Part shown: piece by piece, positions 49,700 through 62,954 of the stretch
Numbering within the stretch: the stretch's first letter is position 1
Layout: every line of letters starts with the position of its first letter
NCBI GenBank assembly: GCA_016617855.1
Contig: JAECUM010004998.1
Span: 62,001 to 126,000, forward strand
Origin: Megalonaias nervosa
Lineage: Eukaryota > Mollusca > Bivalvia > Unionida > Unionidae
DNA: 64,000 bases
Direction of reading: 5' to 3'
Position numbers and translations under genes: made by a program
Notes under the pieces: model-generated
Database searches by the model: none
Told to the model about the DNA's origin: nothing
What the model saw: the letters and a program-made list of their open reading frames with translations, nothing else

Positions 49700-50600
49700 G
49701 GAGAGTCGGTTTTAAGCCTGGAAATATCTTAGCCTCTTGGGTCTACTCAGTTTGGCTGCAAAACCTTATAGTCTATGCTGCCAGTTCATGTCACCCTTTG
49801 CAGACCACCCTTTTATCCTAGTGGCAACCAAAACTTTACCTACCAGACCCATGATCAAAGTTTTGGATTGCATGAGGTTCCATCTCAGCAAATAATAGGA
49901 CCTCCCCCAGCACACAGAGTATGTCTGACTGAAGCATCATCCACTTGAAATTACAATCTGCACACCTTCAACCCTCCTTTTAAGTGAGTGGGGTTTGCCA
50001 CTTTTAGGAGCACTTCACATATATCAACACCCTGAAGATGGAGTCCATAGTGAACGCCTTTCAATCACAGCAAATGTTATCTGGAAAGGACACTCATTCA
50101 TACTGCAGATTCTTAGTTGACCCACTGTCCCAGTCGTCTTGCCTGGGCAATCTTTGGTCTTTCCCCTCAAAATCTGAAACTGGTTTGATAAACACCTTTC
50201 CCCATACCAGTCTTATTTCCAGAGTCTTACCTAAGAAATGGATTCTGCGTGCTGACTAATCTTGATTACTCCCCTCATGTAAAATCAAGGATTAACTACC
50301 TCAATCGAGATTCTGAGGACTGTCTAGTCTTCCCCATGCCTGCCAGAACAGCTGAACATGCAGTTTCAGACTCAAAATTCAGAGCAGCTAAACCTACATA
50401 AGCCTTTCCCTCAACTTCTTCCATTCCCAGAGTCTTGCAGGAAGCGAGAAAATTGGTGCCGACTAATATTGATTGCTCTTTTAGGTACAAAAAATCATGA
50501 ATCAGTGGCCTCTTGAATATAGCAGCAGAAATTTCCAGGAAGATCCTGCCTCCTTCTTGGATTCTGTAGCTGTAATAATAACCAGGAATGGATGCCTGCT
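49700..50600. other. Unclassified GC-richer block
   Basis: Base composition differs from its surroundings. A diverged internal repeat occurs: 'ctgactaatcttgattactc' near 50240 against 'cgactaatattgattgctc' near 50460. Open frames are short and lack motifs. Possibly part of an old retroelement. Confidence 0.3.
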
Positions 50601-51829
50601 GAATTTGTTCACTATCCCAAGAACTAGTGTAGGTAAAAATATTATTAGGTCTTGGGAGATTTTATTGGTCTCTTGAAAGTTATGGCCTTAAGTAGTTAAT
50701 TAGATCTTGTGTTTTCTAGTCATTAAGACATTTTTTCATCGTGTTTGTGCACAAATCTTGTATGTATTCATTATCAGGAACATAGTTGGCTATATCTTGC
50801 AGTGCAATCGGAGTTTCATTTTAGATTTTGCTAAGTTTTAGACGTTTTGCCTTGGCTGGACATACCAGGTTGTATCTGTTTCTTTCCAATTTTTTTTGTT
50901 TCTTTTTTTCTTGTCTTTTTTTCTGTTTCTTGATTTTTTATAGTCTAAAGGACTGGGTACAAGTAAAGTTCACTACTTCCAAACATTTTAACATTGCTCA
51001 TGGCACAGGACTAGTGTAAATATCAAATTCTGCATTATGGCATGCCTAAACATATTCATGCTGATAACTTATTTTGATCAGGTAATGTATTTGAAAAAGA
51101 AAAACAACTATTTTTGAAAAAGCAAATGTTTCTTTAATAACACTTGCCAGATCATTATTCAGCACATCATTCCAAGCCTTCCTGCAATTACATCTCTGGA
51201 TAAGTGTTCACATCTACTCAAGTAATAACTGATGATGGATGTGATTTGGCACTAATTCATCATTCCAATGGGACACCATCGAGACTGACTTCCTAGGCAA
51301 GCAGACAATCAAATACACAGACGACAATTTTTTTAGCTTGGGAGGATGGGATTTGCAATGTAGTTCACACATTCCTAATGTATTATGATCAAGTACTACC
51401 TAAGAAGCCTTGTGTACTTCAGAAACTTGTTTCTTTTGCCAGACTAGTTATGAACATGAGGAAGGGATTTATCTAAATGGGTACATCACTAAAATCTCCA
51501 AAATGGTAACTATGACATATCTTTCTTGCTGCAGTTGATTTACTACATTTTCTTAGTTCAGATATCTATCAGTGACCGTGTCATACTCAAGAACTGGGTT
51601 AGGGGATGCACCTCATTTACTATATCATCTAAATTGGACAATGTTACGGTGTTCATTATTACTTATTAATTGGCTTTGGCAAAGTTTTATCAGTACATTT
51701 AAGTTTAGGTACTGGGTACCATAGAGCTTCTAAATTTGATGACGATCTCAACAAGTTTTATAAAACCATTTAAAAAGTAGATCATGGTTTTAGCTCTGTT
51801 GGTCATGGACCAGAAGACCTTGTGGGATG

Positions 51830-52750
51830 GTCTTTTGTCTGCCATCTGTCCATCCATTAGCACAAGTTTGTTATCACTACTTCACCTAAACTACCTGGAG
51901 GATTGTTATTAAACTTTACACACTCGTTCATGGTCTAGTTGGTCCTAAATGAAAATGGTGCCACTCGGATATCCAATAGCAATCACAGCAGCCAGCTTGA
52001 ACATAATGTTATCATTACACCTCTTGAATGGATGGTCATATCATCATGGAATTTTTCACTGAAACACTTACTATGATGTCTATTTGTTCTTGAATGAAAA
52101 TGGTTCCAATCTCACCTCCAGTATGGCTGCTACTGTGCTCATCTGTGAAATCTTAATATTGCTGCTTCTCATAGATGGCTGGTCATATTGACATTATGCT
52201 TTCATCAGAAGACTTCTTATGATGTCTAGTTGGTCCTAAGTGCACATCTGATATCCAATATGACCGCCGTGGCTGCCATCTTGAAAATGTTGCTATTGTT
52301 ACTCCACCAAAATGGCAGTGGCATAACAATAGAGAGTTTTTACCAGAAGATTTTGTACAATGCCTTCATGGTCCAAAATTAAAATTGCACTGATCTGATA
52401 TCCGGAATGGCCACCATGTTGGCCGTCTTGAAAATATTTTTATCACTACTCCTCTTAAATGGAAAGTCATTTTGACAGAGTTTTATTCACAAGAGTTTGA
52501 CCCTCAGTATGGTCCCATGTTGGCCATCTTGAAAATATTGCTGTCTCTACTTGTCCCAAAAGGATGGGTGCATCATTGTGGGATTTTCACAAATAGACAT
52601 CTTATGATATCTAGTTGGTCGTAAATGAAAATTGTGCCTCACATGCATTCAGTATTGCTGCCATGAAAATGTTGCTTCTGCAACTATACATGAATTTTGA
52701 CATGGGGTTTTCACCCAGATAACTTCTGATGGTTGTCTACTTGGTCCTAA
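51830..52750. repeat. Array family S3 ('tctagttggtcctaaatg' type)
   Basis: 'gatgtctagttggtccta' and variants recur at about 51932, 52076, 52216, 52362, 52607 and 52733. Between them stand 'ccaatatggctgcca', 'atcttgaaaatattgct' and 'gacttcttatgatg'. Typical spacing is 140-145 bp, with one gap. Confidence 0.8.
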
Positions 52751-52990
52751 ATGATGGGATCAACAGTGGCCAGGTGGTGTAAGGCACATGCCGGTCCTAA
52801 ATGATGGGGCCACCAGTGGCCAAGTGGTGTAAGGCACATGCCTTTACATATCATGCATATCTCACTTCTATCCACGTGAGTTAAAGTCTCGGTTTAGTCA
52901 TAGTATGTGCGAAAAATTGCCTGTAGCTTCCCAGTGGTTCTTCCTCTGCCAAATATACTGAACGCTATGTATAGTCTGTCATATCATTGT
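52746..52990 (+). mobile_element. SINE family B with duplicated 50 bp head
   Basis: 'cctaaatgatgg' plus 'ccaagtggtgtaaggcacat' occurs at 52746 and 52796 (50 bp step). The second copy continues into the SINE body with 'ttcttcctctgccaaatata' and 'gctatgtatagtctgtcat'. The S3 array runs directly into it, so S3 and SINE sequence were duplicated together. Confidence 0.75.
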
Positions 52991-53130
52991 CACATGCAAG
53001 GACATCTCTAAGGCAGATTTCCACATAAAAACAAAATGTTTGTCATTCTTGTTTTTCGTTTATGTAAAACAACTTATTTTCATTATTTTGAATATTCATT
53101 GAAGATTAACTCATTTTTTCTTTGTTACAG

Positions 53131-53310
53131 GAACTATTGATCTTGCGACAGAAACAAGAGGCAGATTGTTTATATGCTGTACAGAAGATGGAATGGGAGT
53201 GGAAGTTGATAGAAATTGGACATTGTGACCACAACAGCACACCTGCTATTGATGAACTTCATGTCCCACTAGTACAAGTGACAGACAATTTTGATCTTTT
53301 GCCTAGCTAG
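53131..53310 (+). CDS. ANKRD11/12: ANKRD11/12-like, last exon and stop
   Basis: Acceptor TTTGTTACAG (53121-53130), phase 0; 59 codons (residues 1031-1089) and stop TAG at 53308-53310. ELLILRQKQEADCLYAVQKM, then EWEWKLIEIGHCD, then ELHVPLVQVTDNFDLLPS matches the vertebrate end [23 protein letters not shown]...FYVPMVDVNDDFVLLPA, with the stop at the same place. The protein therefore ends as expected, without truncation or extension. Confidence 0.97.
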   Translation, partial: ELLILRQKQEADCLYAVQKMEWEWKLIEIGHCDHNSTPAIDELHVPLVQVTDNFDLLPS

Positions 53311-54050
53311 GTCATGTTGGAAAGTTGGGGTATAATGCTGTTCAGTTAATCAAGCTTGTCGTCTGGTGCAACTGCCTGCAGAGTACAGACCATCAGGATA
53401 AGGACAAACAAGCAGTATAGTGCCACAAAATAGTACCAGACCTTGTCTTATGAATGCAGTGACGATCCAGAACTAGAGAAGAATCCGAAGTTCATGTGCT
53501 ACATGCACTTAAGGATTTTTACATCAGTGGCACATAAAGTGTACCTTGCTGATGTGCACTCAGACCTTGCGTGTTGATTCCTAGTTTTTGGAAAGGAAAT
53601 ATGAAACCATAATGTGTTGGATTTTCATCATTGCTATATGTCTGTGTTATAAAACATCCCAAAGACCAGATTGCAGGACTAGGTCCGTAAATAGGGCTTT
53701 TAATATTGCTCCTTCTTTCCATTTTTAGAATGCGTATTGAAGCTTGGATATATCTGCCTGTGTGAGAGTCATTTGGACAAATATGTCCAGTTGCCTCATC
53801 TGTTTGTATCATCATCCTTGGTGAGTTTGTGTTGGTGTGCAGACTGTGTTCAGATGATTTTATACATGGTTGTGTTCATGAGTAACTATTAACATTGAAT
53901 CGTAATGAAGAAGTGGCTACAGATGCATCAGACTTTTATCATCGGATAGTTCCAAACACAGCTCAGAGAGCTTGATTAACCACACTAAGTAACTTTAATG
54001 TAAAAGCTGGCATGGTTCACATTTAAATAAAGTCTTTTGTGGCAGCATAG
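53311..54050 (+). other. 3' untranslated region (end estimated)
   Basis: Sequence from the stop to just past AATAAA at 54026. GT-rich sequence ('gtcttttgtggcag') follows the signal. Later AATAAA-like words occur (for example near 55631 and 56290), so longer 3' ends are possible. Confidence 0.55.
54026..54031 (+). promoter_or_regulatory. Polyadenylation signal AATAAA
   Basis: First canonical AATAAA after the stop codon, followed by a T/G-rich element. Confidence 0.55.
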
Positions 54051-54479
54051 ATTAATTTTCTGAAAATGGTGTTGATAGATACAAACTAGCCTATTGGGGG
54101 GGGGGGTAATTTTAAATTTGTTTTAAAATTAATTTTACAAGTGGCATGTTCAGGTTTCTTGCTTTTTCATCCCCTAGTCTAAGAATCTTGCATTGTTCTG
54201 ATTGTTGAGTGGTGTTTAAATTTTTTTCTTTCTTTAAATTTTTCTTTCAATTTCATTACATAAACATAGTATCTGCAAGAAAAAATACACTTGAATATAG
54301 GACCAATATTTTCTTTTAAAACAAAATATAGATGTGTCAACCTCATGAACTGATTTACTATTTCGAGTCCTATTATATCCTTTATGCATAATCAATTCAC
54401 AGTATTTACAACTTTTTATCAAACACATCTTGAAAAATTTGCAAATGATTTTATTGGGAGAATTTGGCATTGTGGTCTT

Positions 54480-54665
54480 TCAGATTCATTCCATGGATGC
54501 TAACATTATCCAGTATGGCAGCCATAACTATAAACTGAAGAACATTTACACAGCCTTATCTAAAAAGAACTGCTCTTCAGAATTTGACCAAATTTGACAG
54601 AAATCTTCATGACTGGAGGTTTTGAAGTTTATTTAAATGGCAGTCTGGTATAAAGCCCTTTCATT
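54480..54665. repeat. Array family S2 unit
   Basis: 'cttcagaatttgaccaaatt' plus 'tgacagaaatcttcatgact' preceded by 'atccagtatggcagcc'. Confidence 0.6.
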
Positions 54666-55904
54666 GTAGGACAAATTATTCAGATGTGCCCTCAAATGAG
54701 GACACAAAAAAGAGAAACCTTGTAACAGTTGTTTTAATGGATATGCTTAGGTGTTGTTTTCACAGTAAATCTGGATTAGCAATTTTTAAATTATCTAGGC
54801 ATCACTATGAATCCTGATGGATTTAGTAACAAGAAACGAATGTTTGTGAACAACATTTAGAGAAAACTCTCATCAGTTAAACCATTGGCTTTGTGTCGTT
54901 TCACTAAACTGTAGGATATTACTTTACAGTACTGACCATCACTTAATTCTTTGTAACCTCTCCTGCAAGAAATCTTCAAGTAATCATAGTAAAACATCAT
55001 TCACATGAAAGTTTAATCATTTGTAATAAATGTCTCCAAAAGTATTATATTCAAGATGGGAAACTACATAAAGACTTGAAACATTTTCTGCACTGGACTA
55101 AAATTTTCAGGCAGAGTTACCTCTTTTTCCTTCCAGAATTGGGTGAAGTTGCAGAAAATAGGGACAAGTGAGTGTCATGTGGTAAAAATATAGAATGTTC
55201 AGATCTGATAATTATAATGACCAATTTTTTTAAAATAGACCTTTGTAATGGATAGTGGAAAAAATGTGAAATGGACAAATGTGCAGCAGATTTGTTGTGA
55301 CTTAATTTTGGAAAAAGAAAGAGATTTGGTTTTAGTTTACAGTGACGTATCAAGGTACTAGTCCTCTGCTGCTTACTTTACAGGATCAAATATGAATGTT
55401 TTCTTTTGCTAGCAATTAGCCAGTATCTTGCTGAGAGTAATACTTTACTCTTTAATAGGCTTCAGATGCATGGAATTTCAATTTAAGTTTTATGTATGAA
55501 TTTTTGCAGAAATCTTTTAAATTGAAAGTTGATCAAAAGCAAAAGCTATGTTGAATTTGTTATAGGTTGTTTTTGAAACAGAAAAAAGACAAGTTGATGT
55601 TACACTGAAAATATGGTAGCACTCGTATGGAAATAAAATCAGGAGGTGCTGGTGAAGCTGTCAACTCAAGAAAACTTCACTTTCTATTTAATTGGCAAAT
55701 GACAGGCACTGAGGGTCACCATTTTGACTGAATTGCTCCCAGGTGTGAACCCTGTTTACATTCAGAAAACATTTATAAATACATTTTAAATTATTCTTTA
55801 GAGGTAAGAGTGAATAAAATTGGAGACCACCTACTAATTTGACACAGCTGTTATTTGATATGACCAATAGAACTGGACATGGCATTTAGTAACCTTTGGC
55901 CTAA

Positions 55905-56010
55905 GTGTCAGATGTGTGACCTTGGCAAGGTCCTTTACTCATTGCCTTGGCACTAAAGGAACTGCTTTTGTTGCAGTGCCATAAAGCACCAAACCAAACC
56001 AAACTATTTG
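55905..56010 (+). mobile_element. SINE family C, 3' tail
   Basis: 'cattgccttggcactaaa' and 'ccaaaccaaaccaaa' match the tail at 35620-35690. The head is missing or unrecognisable. Confidence 0.65.
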
Positions 56011-56489
56011 ACCTGCTTGGTCCAGCCGTGCTGTTATCAGTTTGGTTAGTTCTTAGAGTCCATTAAAAACTCGTTTGCAAATATTTTATTGACAGATGCC
56101 ACCCAAGGTGATGGATTAATTTGCTCAAAACTTGAAGATTAAAATTCCCTGAAACTTATCTTTCTAACTGCAGTAAAGTTTTTGCCTTTGCTATTTTTAT
56201 TTGTAAGTATTCCAACTTTTGCATGAGGGAACAGTTCACAACCAAGTTTTCAGTTAAGTAAGACTTTTACGTGAAAAAGTTTCAGTTCAAATAAAAATTG
56301 TATGGCCCAAATACTTCTTAACTGTGATCTAACCTTGAATTTTCTCAGCAATGAACAATGTCATGATGCTAACTACCCGAGTAATATCCTACCTTAATAG
56401 TCTGGAATGAGATTTTTACCATGTCTCCCAGAATGCTTCTTTGTTGATAGATGCTTCTCAGGTTTTTTTAATGTCTCTGTTAATGACAT

Positions 56490-57090
56490 GTTGTCCGTCC
56501 ATCTTTCTGTGACAGATTTCATTTCCACACAATAGCAAGTTGTCTTCAATCAACAGTTACCGAACTTTGTGGATAGCATGTTCTTGGGGTCAAGAAGAAC
56601 TGGGTCAAAAGTTTAAAGATCAAGGTCACTATGACTGAAAAAAGAACAATAACTCTAGTTCTCTATGATCTACAGTTACCCAACTTTGAGGAATGCTTGC
56701 ACTTGAGGTAAGGCAGAACTGTTTGGAGGCCCAAAGGTCGAAGTCACTGACTGAAAAGAGAAACAAAATAGTTTCAGCACAACAAGCTGGGTTCTTCACC
56801 ATCTACAATTAAGAAACTTTGTGGATAGATTGCTCTTGGGGCAAAGAAGAACCCTATTTATTTTCAGAAAGTCTAGATCACTGTGATTTAAAGAGCAAAT
56901 GGTCTTTGCAAAATAACATTAGTTGTAATCACAGACTTGACCCAAGCTTTCTGAATGGCATGCACTTGCAGCAAGGAAGAAGCTTATCAATTTTGTTGAG
57001 TCAGAAGGTGTCACATGTCAAGGTCACTGTGATTGAAAGGAAAAAATGGTTCCTAAACAAAATTAAAGTTGTCTAGGAATATTAAACACA
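56490..57090. repeat. Array family S1, about four units
   Basis: 'cagttac.gaactttgtgga' type starts at about 56552, 56672, 56806 and 56931. 'gatcaaggtcactatgact' and 'catgtcaaggtcactgtg' blocks are present. Confidence 0.8.
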
Positions 57091-58639
57091 GGGTGGGTAT
57101 TTAATGTGCTATTCATGGTACTCCTATTGCGATGTTTTATCAGGTACAGAAGGTAAGGCTTTAAGAATCCTGTCATTTTATCCATAATCTTAACATACTA
57201 TCAATGAGGAGTGCCTTCATTATGAAATAAGTTAATCACAGTATTTAAAGTGGAAGGCATCTGCTTTCATGCAAAACCAATTAAATTAAATATTTGTGAA
57301 AATCCAACTTTTAATTTATCTCCCAATACATTTAATACTTGCCACACAGATGATTATAATTAAGGAACTTAACAATAGTTGCAGTTTGTGTGTTTTTTTC
57401 CATCCAGTTTGAAAAGGTATATGCTAAAAACATTACCAAAATTCAAGACAAAACCAGAAATATTGGCACATGGCAATATAGACAAATAAGATCACTGTTA
57501 AGCTGGTATGTGCAACTCTTGCAAGTTATGCAAAGGGAGATAACTTTTCATGGCTAGGCATGTTGTCTCAAAAAAGTGTATTGTCTATATAATTAATGTT
57601 TGACTATATTGGAATTTACAATGTGTCTTGTACAATAGCCTGTTTGAATAACTGTTTTTGTTGCTGAAGTTTTCTTTGCATTTCAATTTTATTATATTTA
57701 ACTAATTCAATTTTTCTTTATTTCCCCCACCTTTTCATTTTTTTAAAATAAAATAATTGTCATGACCACCTTGGTGGAAGCCGAACATAGTGATCAGGCT
57801 TGACAAAAAAGGGGTCTCTTTTTAGAAAAAGCTGCTTTTAGTACGTCATGTTTGAATCATTAAACAGGGATGTTATTTTTTTTAATGGTCTATTTTTAAA
57901 ATGGTATTCATGGAATTTTTAAAAGGCATCCTTTTTTCTAACACAATAGCCACTTTTTTATATCATAGTTCTATGTACCTACATTGATACTGGAAAATTG
58001 AGGTTGCAGTTTCTGTAAAAATTGTATTGTGTCATTTGAAGGTGAATGAGACAAGTACTTGTGTGTAAACAGCCATGAAGCATAAAAGAGCAATGTTCAT
58101 GTAAAAACGAACATTACTAGTTGTATAAGAGATTATTGATTGTAGCTTTTGAATATGTGATGAAATTTTACATCATTAAGCACATACCTTTTAAGCATAT
58201 TATTGTTTCACTTTGTAAGATAGAGAGGTCTTTTAAATATCATCATGCATGTGGTAATTTTTTTCATCATCAGTTTCATTTATTGAAGGATAATCGATCA
58301 CTGAATTGCTTATGGTACTTTAACTAAGGACATTGCAGAGCCTATATTTACAGTAAAAAATACATAAATGTTCTTTTGTTGTGATAACTTTGTAATTAGC
58401 TTTACTCATTGTTTTGTCATAGTAGATTTTCAAAGTTTATTTAAAGTTTTGTTGCTTAATTTTGTGTTTAGAATATTATTAGCATACTCCAAGTATCTTT
58501 CAATGCAGGACACTTTTAACTCTCCTCCCGTAAAATAAATTTGTGGTATAATATGACTTGTCTTGTCTTCCATTGAATTAGATTCATGTTGTGCAGTATA
58601 TAATGTCACCAGACATCGTATGAAAACACTATTCATTTT

Positions 58640-58830
58640 GGAATTATGAGGTCAAGGTCAAAGAGATTCCAAAAAATAAATGTTTACGCAAAATAATTTG
58701 AGTCTTTTGCCACACACATTGACCAAAGACCCATCAAATTATGGGGTCAATAGGTCAAGGATCAAGATCACCAAGACTGAAAGAAGATAAATGCTTTCTA
58801 TCTTTCACTTTAATTTTGTGGATAGCTTGC
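58640..58830. repeat. Array family S1 unit
   Basis: 'gaggtcaaggtcaaagag' (58648-58665), 'ggtcaataggtcaaggatca' and 'actgaaagaagataaatg'. Confidence 0.7.
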
Positions 58831-59704
58831 ATTATGAGACCAGGAAGATTTCTCTTGATAAGATGGATCATATCATATAGTAAAATGTCACTTAGCAGAA
58901 CATTTTCATTGATTTTTTTTGTACTTCAGAAGAATCGTATATTAAAAGAAACAAATATGAATCCTGAAAACAACAACAACAAAACCCAGAAATATTGACA
59001 AAACCTATTATTAAATACAGTAGAGATATGGGTTTTGTCAAAGAGCATAGTCCACAGAATGATGACAAGGTCAAAAGGAAAGAAACTGAGTTGTGTTGAT
59101 GTAGGTTTGTATAGAGATGCCATTATGTTGACACCATTTCAATGAAATGTGTTGCACAAACACTTAGTATATCATGTTTCATGAATTGATACATTCATCC
59201 TGATAGCCCCCATATCTGACATCAAAAACTTCAACACAGTCTGTTATTGGTGATGCCATGATTACCGCTGGGAAAGTGATACCCGTTTCTCACCATGCTT
59301 ATACAGGTTAGATAATTTATTTCTGACACTGATTCTAACATGAACCCATTTGTCTCCCTTTAAAAGACCTGAAGAAAAATAGTTCTTGCATAGATGCCTC
59401 TTGCGAAGGCACATCACCAATGGCAACTATGAGTATGACAGAACAGTGTGATATCTTTGCAGGAGTTTGCAGTCATTGGTTGAGCAAGATGTCTGCATAC
59501 AGTAGTAGAAGGTCAGTGGTGTACAATTAGTGTAAATGGGACAAATTGTATTCATTTTTCATGTTAAGAGTAAAAATAATGAATTCAGTATAGGTATCTA
59601 TTTAAAAACAAATATCTATTGTGAATGTTACAAATTGTTTTAATACTTCACACTGGCACCCTTAGGAATATATAAGAAACTGCAATACAAGTCTTTACTT
59701 AAGT

Positions 59705-60140
59705 TGCAAATAATAATAATAATAATGAAGACTTTATATTGAGAAGGTAACTCAGTTATAGAACTAATTTACCTTGAGGCCTTCTAGCTGTTATGTACAA
59801 TATATACAGTATATACAACACAATGTGATAAGTGTGGCTTGACACTAAAGAAGTAAGTGATCCTAAAAATTACAGTATCAAGTCTGGAACATGTGCAGTC
59901 ATCTGTGAACACATAAATGCTATAAAATATCATCCTGTATTGAAATAAATGCAAATGTGAAAACAATGCAAAAGTACAGAAAAGCAGGCATTATTTTATA
60001 TTACTAGAACTGTTCAATTGTCTTAAGATTTCATTCATTTGAGACACTGATTATGAAAGGAAGAAATGCTATGAGCCTTCCTTATGTCACCAGGAATGTT
60101 GTTCCATTCCAGTGGACAATTATATTGAAGACATTTGGGT
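59705..60140 (-). mobile_element. LINE 3' end, minus strand
   Basis: On the minus strand PLEWNNIPGDIRKAHSIS (about 60060-60115) matches the 'WN.LP..IR.A.S...FK' signature near the C-terminus of CR1/Jockey-type ORF2. The strand then runs to 'aactgagttaccttctc' and ends in an ATT repeat (59709-59727 on the plus strand as AAT), the expected 3' tail. Everything upstream is degraded. Confidence 0.65.
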
Positions 60141-61203
60141 AAACTCTGGATTCCAAAAACAAGCTAAATGCTACAATTAAGATTGCAATTGGGTGTTTCA
60201 TAATTCTAAAATTGACTATCAAAACACAGAACTAGAGACATTATGTATTAGCCACTATAGCAAAGTCAATGACAGGAAACCAGGCTTTTTACAAATCAAG
60301 CTTTACATCTTTTCCATTAAGTAAATGCTTTCTCAGCTATCATAATGTCACTGACAATGAAGTTCAAGAGTGGGCAAGCTTAAGTAAAATCTTCACCATT
60401 GCAAGCTACCTAATCCTAAGGAGTCATTTGTTTATCTCACTGAAAGAATTGGCAAACTGCACACAAGTTGCAGCTCCTGGCTTTATATGTCCCAGCCAGG
60501 TGACTGTTCAATATGGATAGGGGTCTCACTTGACCTGAAGACATCTACCTTTAAGCTAATTAACATGAAGTGGATTATCTTCATACATGATGGTGTTAAT
60601 TTCAAACAGATATGATTAAAGTCAATTTTAAAAAAGGACTGATCTGCTAATTGTCTATTCAGCAATTATTCTCATGAAATGCATTTAGGACATAAAAGCA
60701 GAATAAAAAATGCAGTAAAAACCTTTTGTTATTCATGGAACCACTACTGATGTTTAAATCAGACACTAATTGCTTTCAGATTAATACTATCAAGCACTTT
60801 AAATTCACATTCAGTTTTGTGGTTTCGTTTTAAAAAATACATCAGTTTTCTTTTTCTTTAAAATAATGAACAGTGATGTATATACATAAACAATGATGTA
60901 TGTACAGTCTAGACTGTCATTCACTTCCATGCAAAAAGGCATTATCCTTACTGCGGTAGTTGGGTTGATTGGGCAAGTTATTCATTACTAACATTTTGCT
61001 TATATGCATAGGCCAGAATGAAAGAAGAGGCCAACATCATTTTGCATGCATGTACCGGCAAACAAGCTCGATTCCATTGCTATAATTAAGGTTGCTGACA
61101 AATTTTTCTCAGTGTTCTTTAATAACAGATATTAAAAGAAAACTTATCTTTTCAATGTATAAACATTTTTCAAAGCCAAGTTTCACTATCAACTATCACA
61201 GTA

Positions 61204-61737
61204 TTGCCAAAGGTGTTCAAAGAGCAGGAAAAGAGAGGTAAACTATTGTTGCAGGCCTGCCACATCTTACGAGTCCTCTGTTTGTTGACCAGGTCCAGCT
61301 CCCATGTGAACTCTGTACCTGACACACTACCCCTGGTCAGTGTTAACAGAAGTCTGAAGTGCTCTGTGAGGTCTTCAAATTATATCGCAGTGAACTGTCC
61401 CAAAGGAAATTTGTACATTTGTGCCAGCTGCATGCATGGAAGCCCAGGAATTATCTGTCAACAAATTCTTCAAGGAAGAACACAATTCATGCTTTCATGA
61501 GTGGTATTCATTTCAGGTCACTGCACACTTGACACAGGAGGACAGGGTAGATGTACCATCAGATATAGTTTCAATCTGTATTATCTCCATCACAAAGTAT
61601 CACTTGGTAAGAACAAGATTAAAATGGGCTTCGGACAGTGGAACCGATCTGCTGATTGCTTATTCAGCAATTATTATGTGAATGAAACAAAATTTGTAAT
61701 GACAATGTACTCTGTGTTCAGTTCACTTGCTCAGTAG
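61204..61737 (+). other. Overlapping ORFs of unknown origin
   Basis: Three plus-strand frames are open here (61204-61500, 61421-61681 and 61501-61737). The last has an acceptor-like TTCATTTCAG before GTCACTGC and ends in a stop. A minus-strand frame over 61200-61400 is also open. 61646-61680 ('gatctgctgattgcttattcagcaatt') is duplicated at 60638-60671. I recognise no family. It could be a relic exon or a mobile-element fragment. Confidence 0.25.
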
Positions 61738-61984
61738 AAGGAATATTGTCCAGTAGAGATCAACAGAATACAAAATGAGATGAAGACTCTTTATTCACTT
61801 AACTATTATTTGAACCAGACTGCCTTCTCACATATTTATTTTGTATGGAACAGTGTCCAAAAGTAGGAAATACCGTGCCATTGTAATCCATACATTAGGT
61901 TGGATGTTTTCATGGATAAATAGCTACTAACATTTAAAGATATGTGTACTTAATAAAGGTGCACACTAATTAATATTTTATTTT

Positions 61985-62610
61985 GAATTTTATGCTTTGA
62001 CGTTGCTCAAAATGTTTGCAAATTTCATTGGACTGCATAGTTTTATTGAATATGTTTATAATAATATAATAATAATTTAAATGGATATATGTGCTTTGTG
62101 AAGTAAAGATGGACATAAATCAAGAACATTTTTGCATTTATTATTACTGCATCTAACGGTTATTACATTAGTGCAGAGTTGTCAAGTTGTCAAGTTCATG
62201 AACATTTGCACATCAGGTTGTTGTGACTAAAGTTGTCGTCTAGCTTGCCTATGAATTTTAAATTATTCATGTTGTGTGTATTCAGTAAGGGACAGTCTAA
62301 AAATTGATACTATGGTGCTTTCATGATCAATACATTATGTAGGAGATAAATAGTGACGAACATAATTCAAGGAAACACATGCTTAAAGAAAGGTGCAAAA
62401 TATGATTGTCATTTAATTTTCTTTAGTTTGATTGCAATTATGTTTCTTGTACATTTCTAATTTTAATTGGATTGCATAAAAATGTTGTCAATATAAATTA
62501 TTATAAATGAACATATGTGCTTTGGGAAGTAAACAAGGACATAAATAATTCTGCATTATTACTATAACATCAGAGTCATTAAAATAGTAAGGAGTTTTCA
62601 AGTTCATTAA
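61985..62610. repeat. Diverged tandem duplication, about 425 bp step
   Basis: 'catatgtgctttg.gaagtaaa' followed by 'ggacataaat' occurs near 62085 and 62512. Matching stretches before ('ttggattgcata') and after ('gcattattactat', 'caagttcat') extend it. Confidence 0.75.
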
Positions 62611-62954
62611 AACAAAGAATGAAATTCCTTATGGGGATAGGAGGCACTTGCAGTGTCAGCTTTCACATATTTCACTCAAACATTAAATTCATGGTCTAGC
62701 TTATCCACAAAACCACATAAACTGATACCCAATGAGTAAGAATGAATTCAAAGCATTTATGATGACTTTATTTTGGAACCATATCAAGCTACTGAATATG
62801 ATAAATCCTAGTGCATAAGCCCATACTGAACTGAAAAAAACGTTTCTGCCTTTTGTTCTTGAAGAAAGCTTTAATCAGTGATAATCCCACCCTCCCTACT
62901 TTGGAAAACAATTTACATCAGCCCCATTGTGTTGCAGAAGTATTATACAGTATA

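Larger units (their letters stand above)
48937..53130 (+). other. Intron 10 of the window
   Basis: Contains a SINE tail, S1 units, an unclassified GC-richer block, an S3 array and a SINE of family B with a duplicated head, listed separately. 50600-51830 shows nothing else named. Confidence 0.7.
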
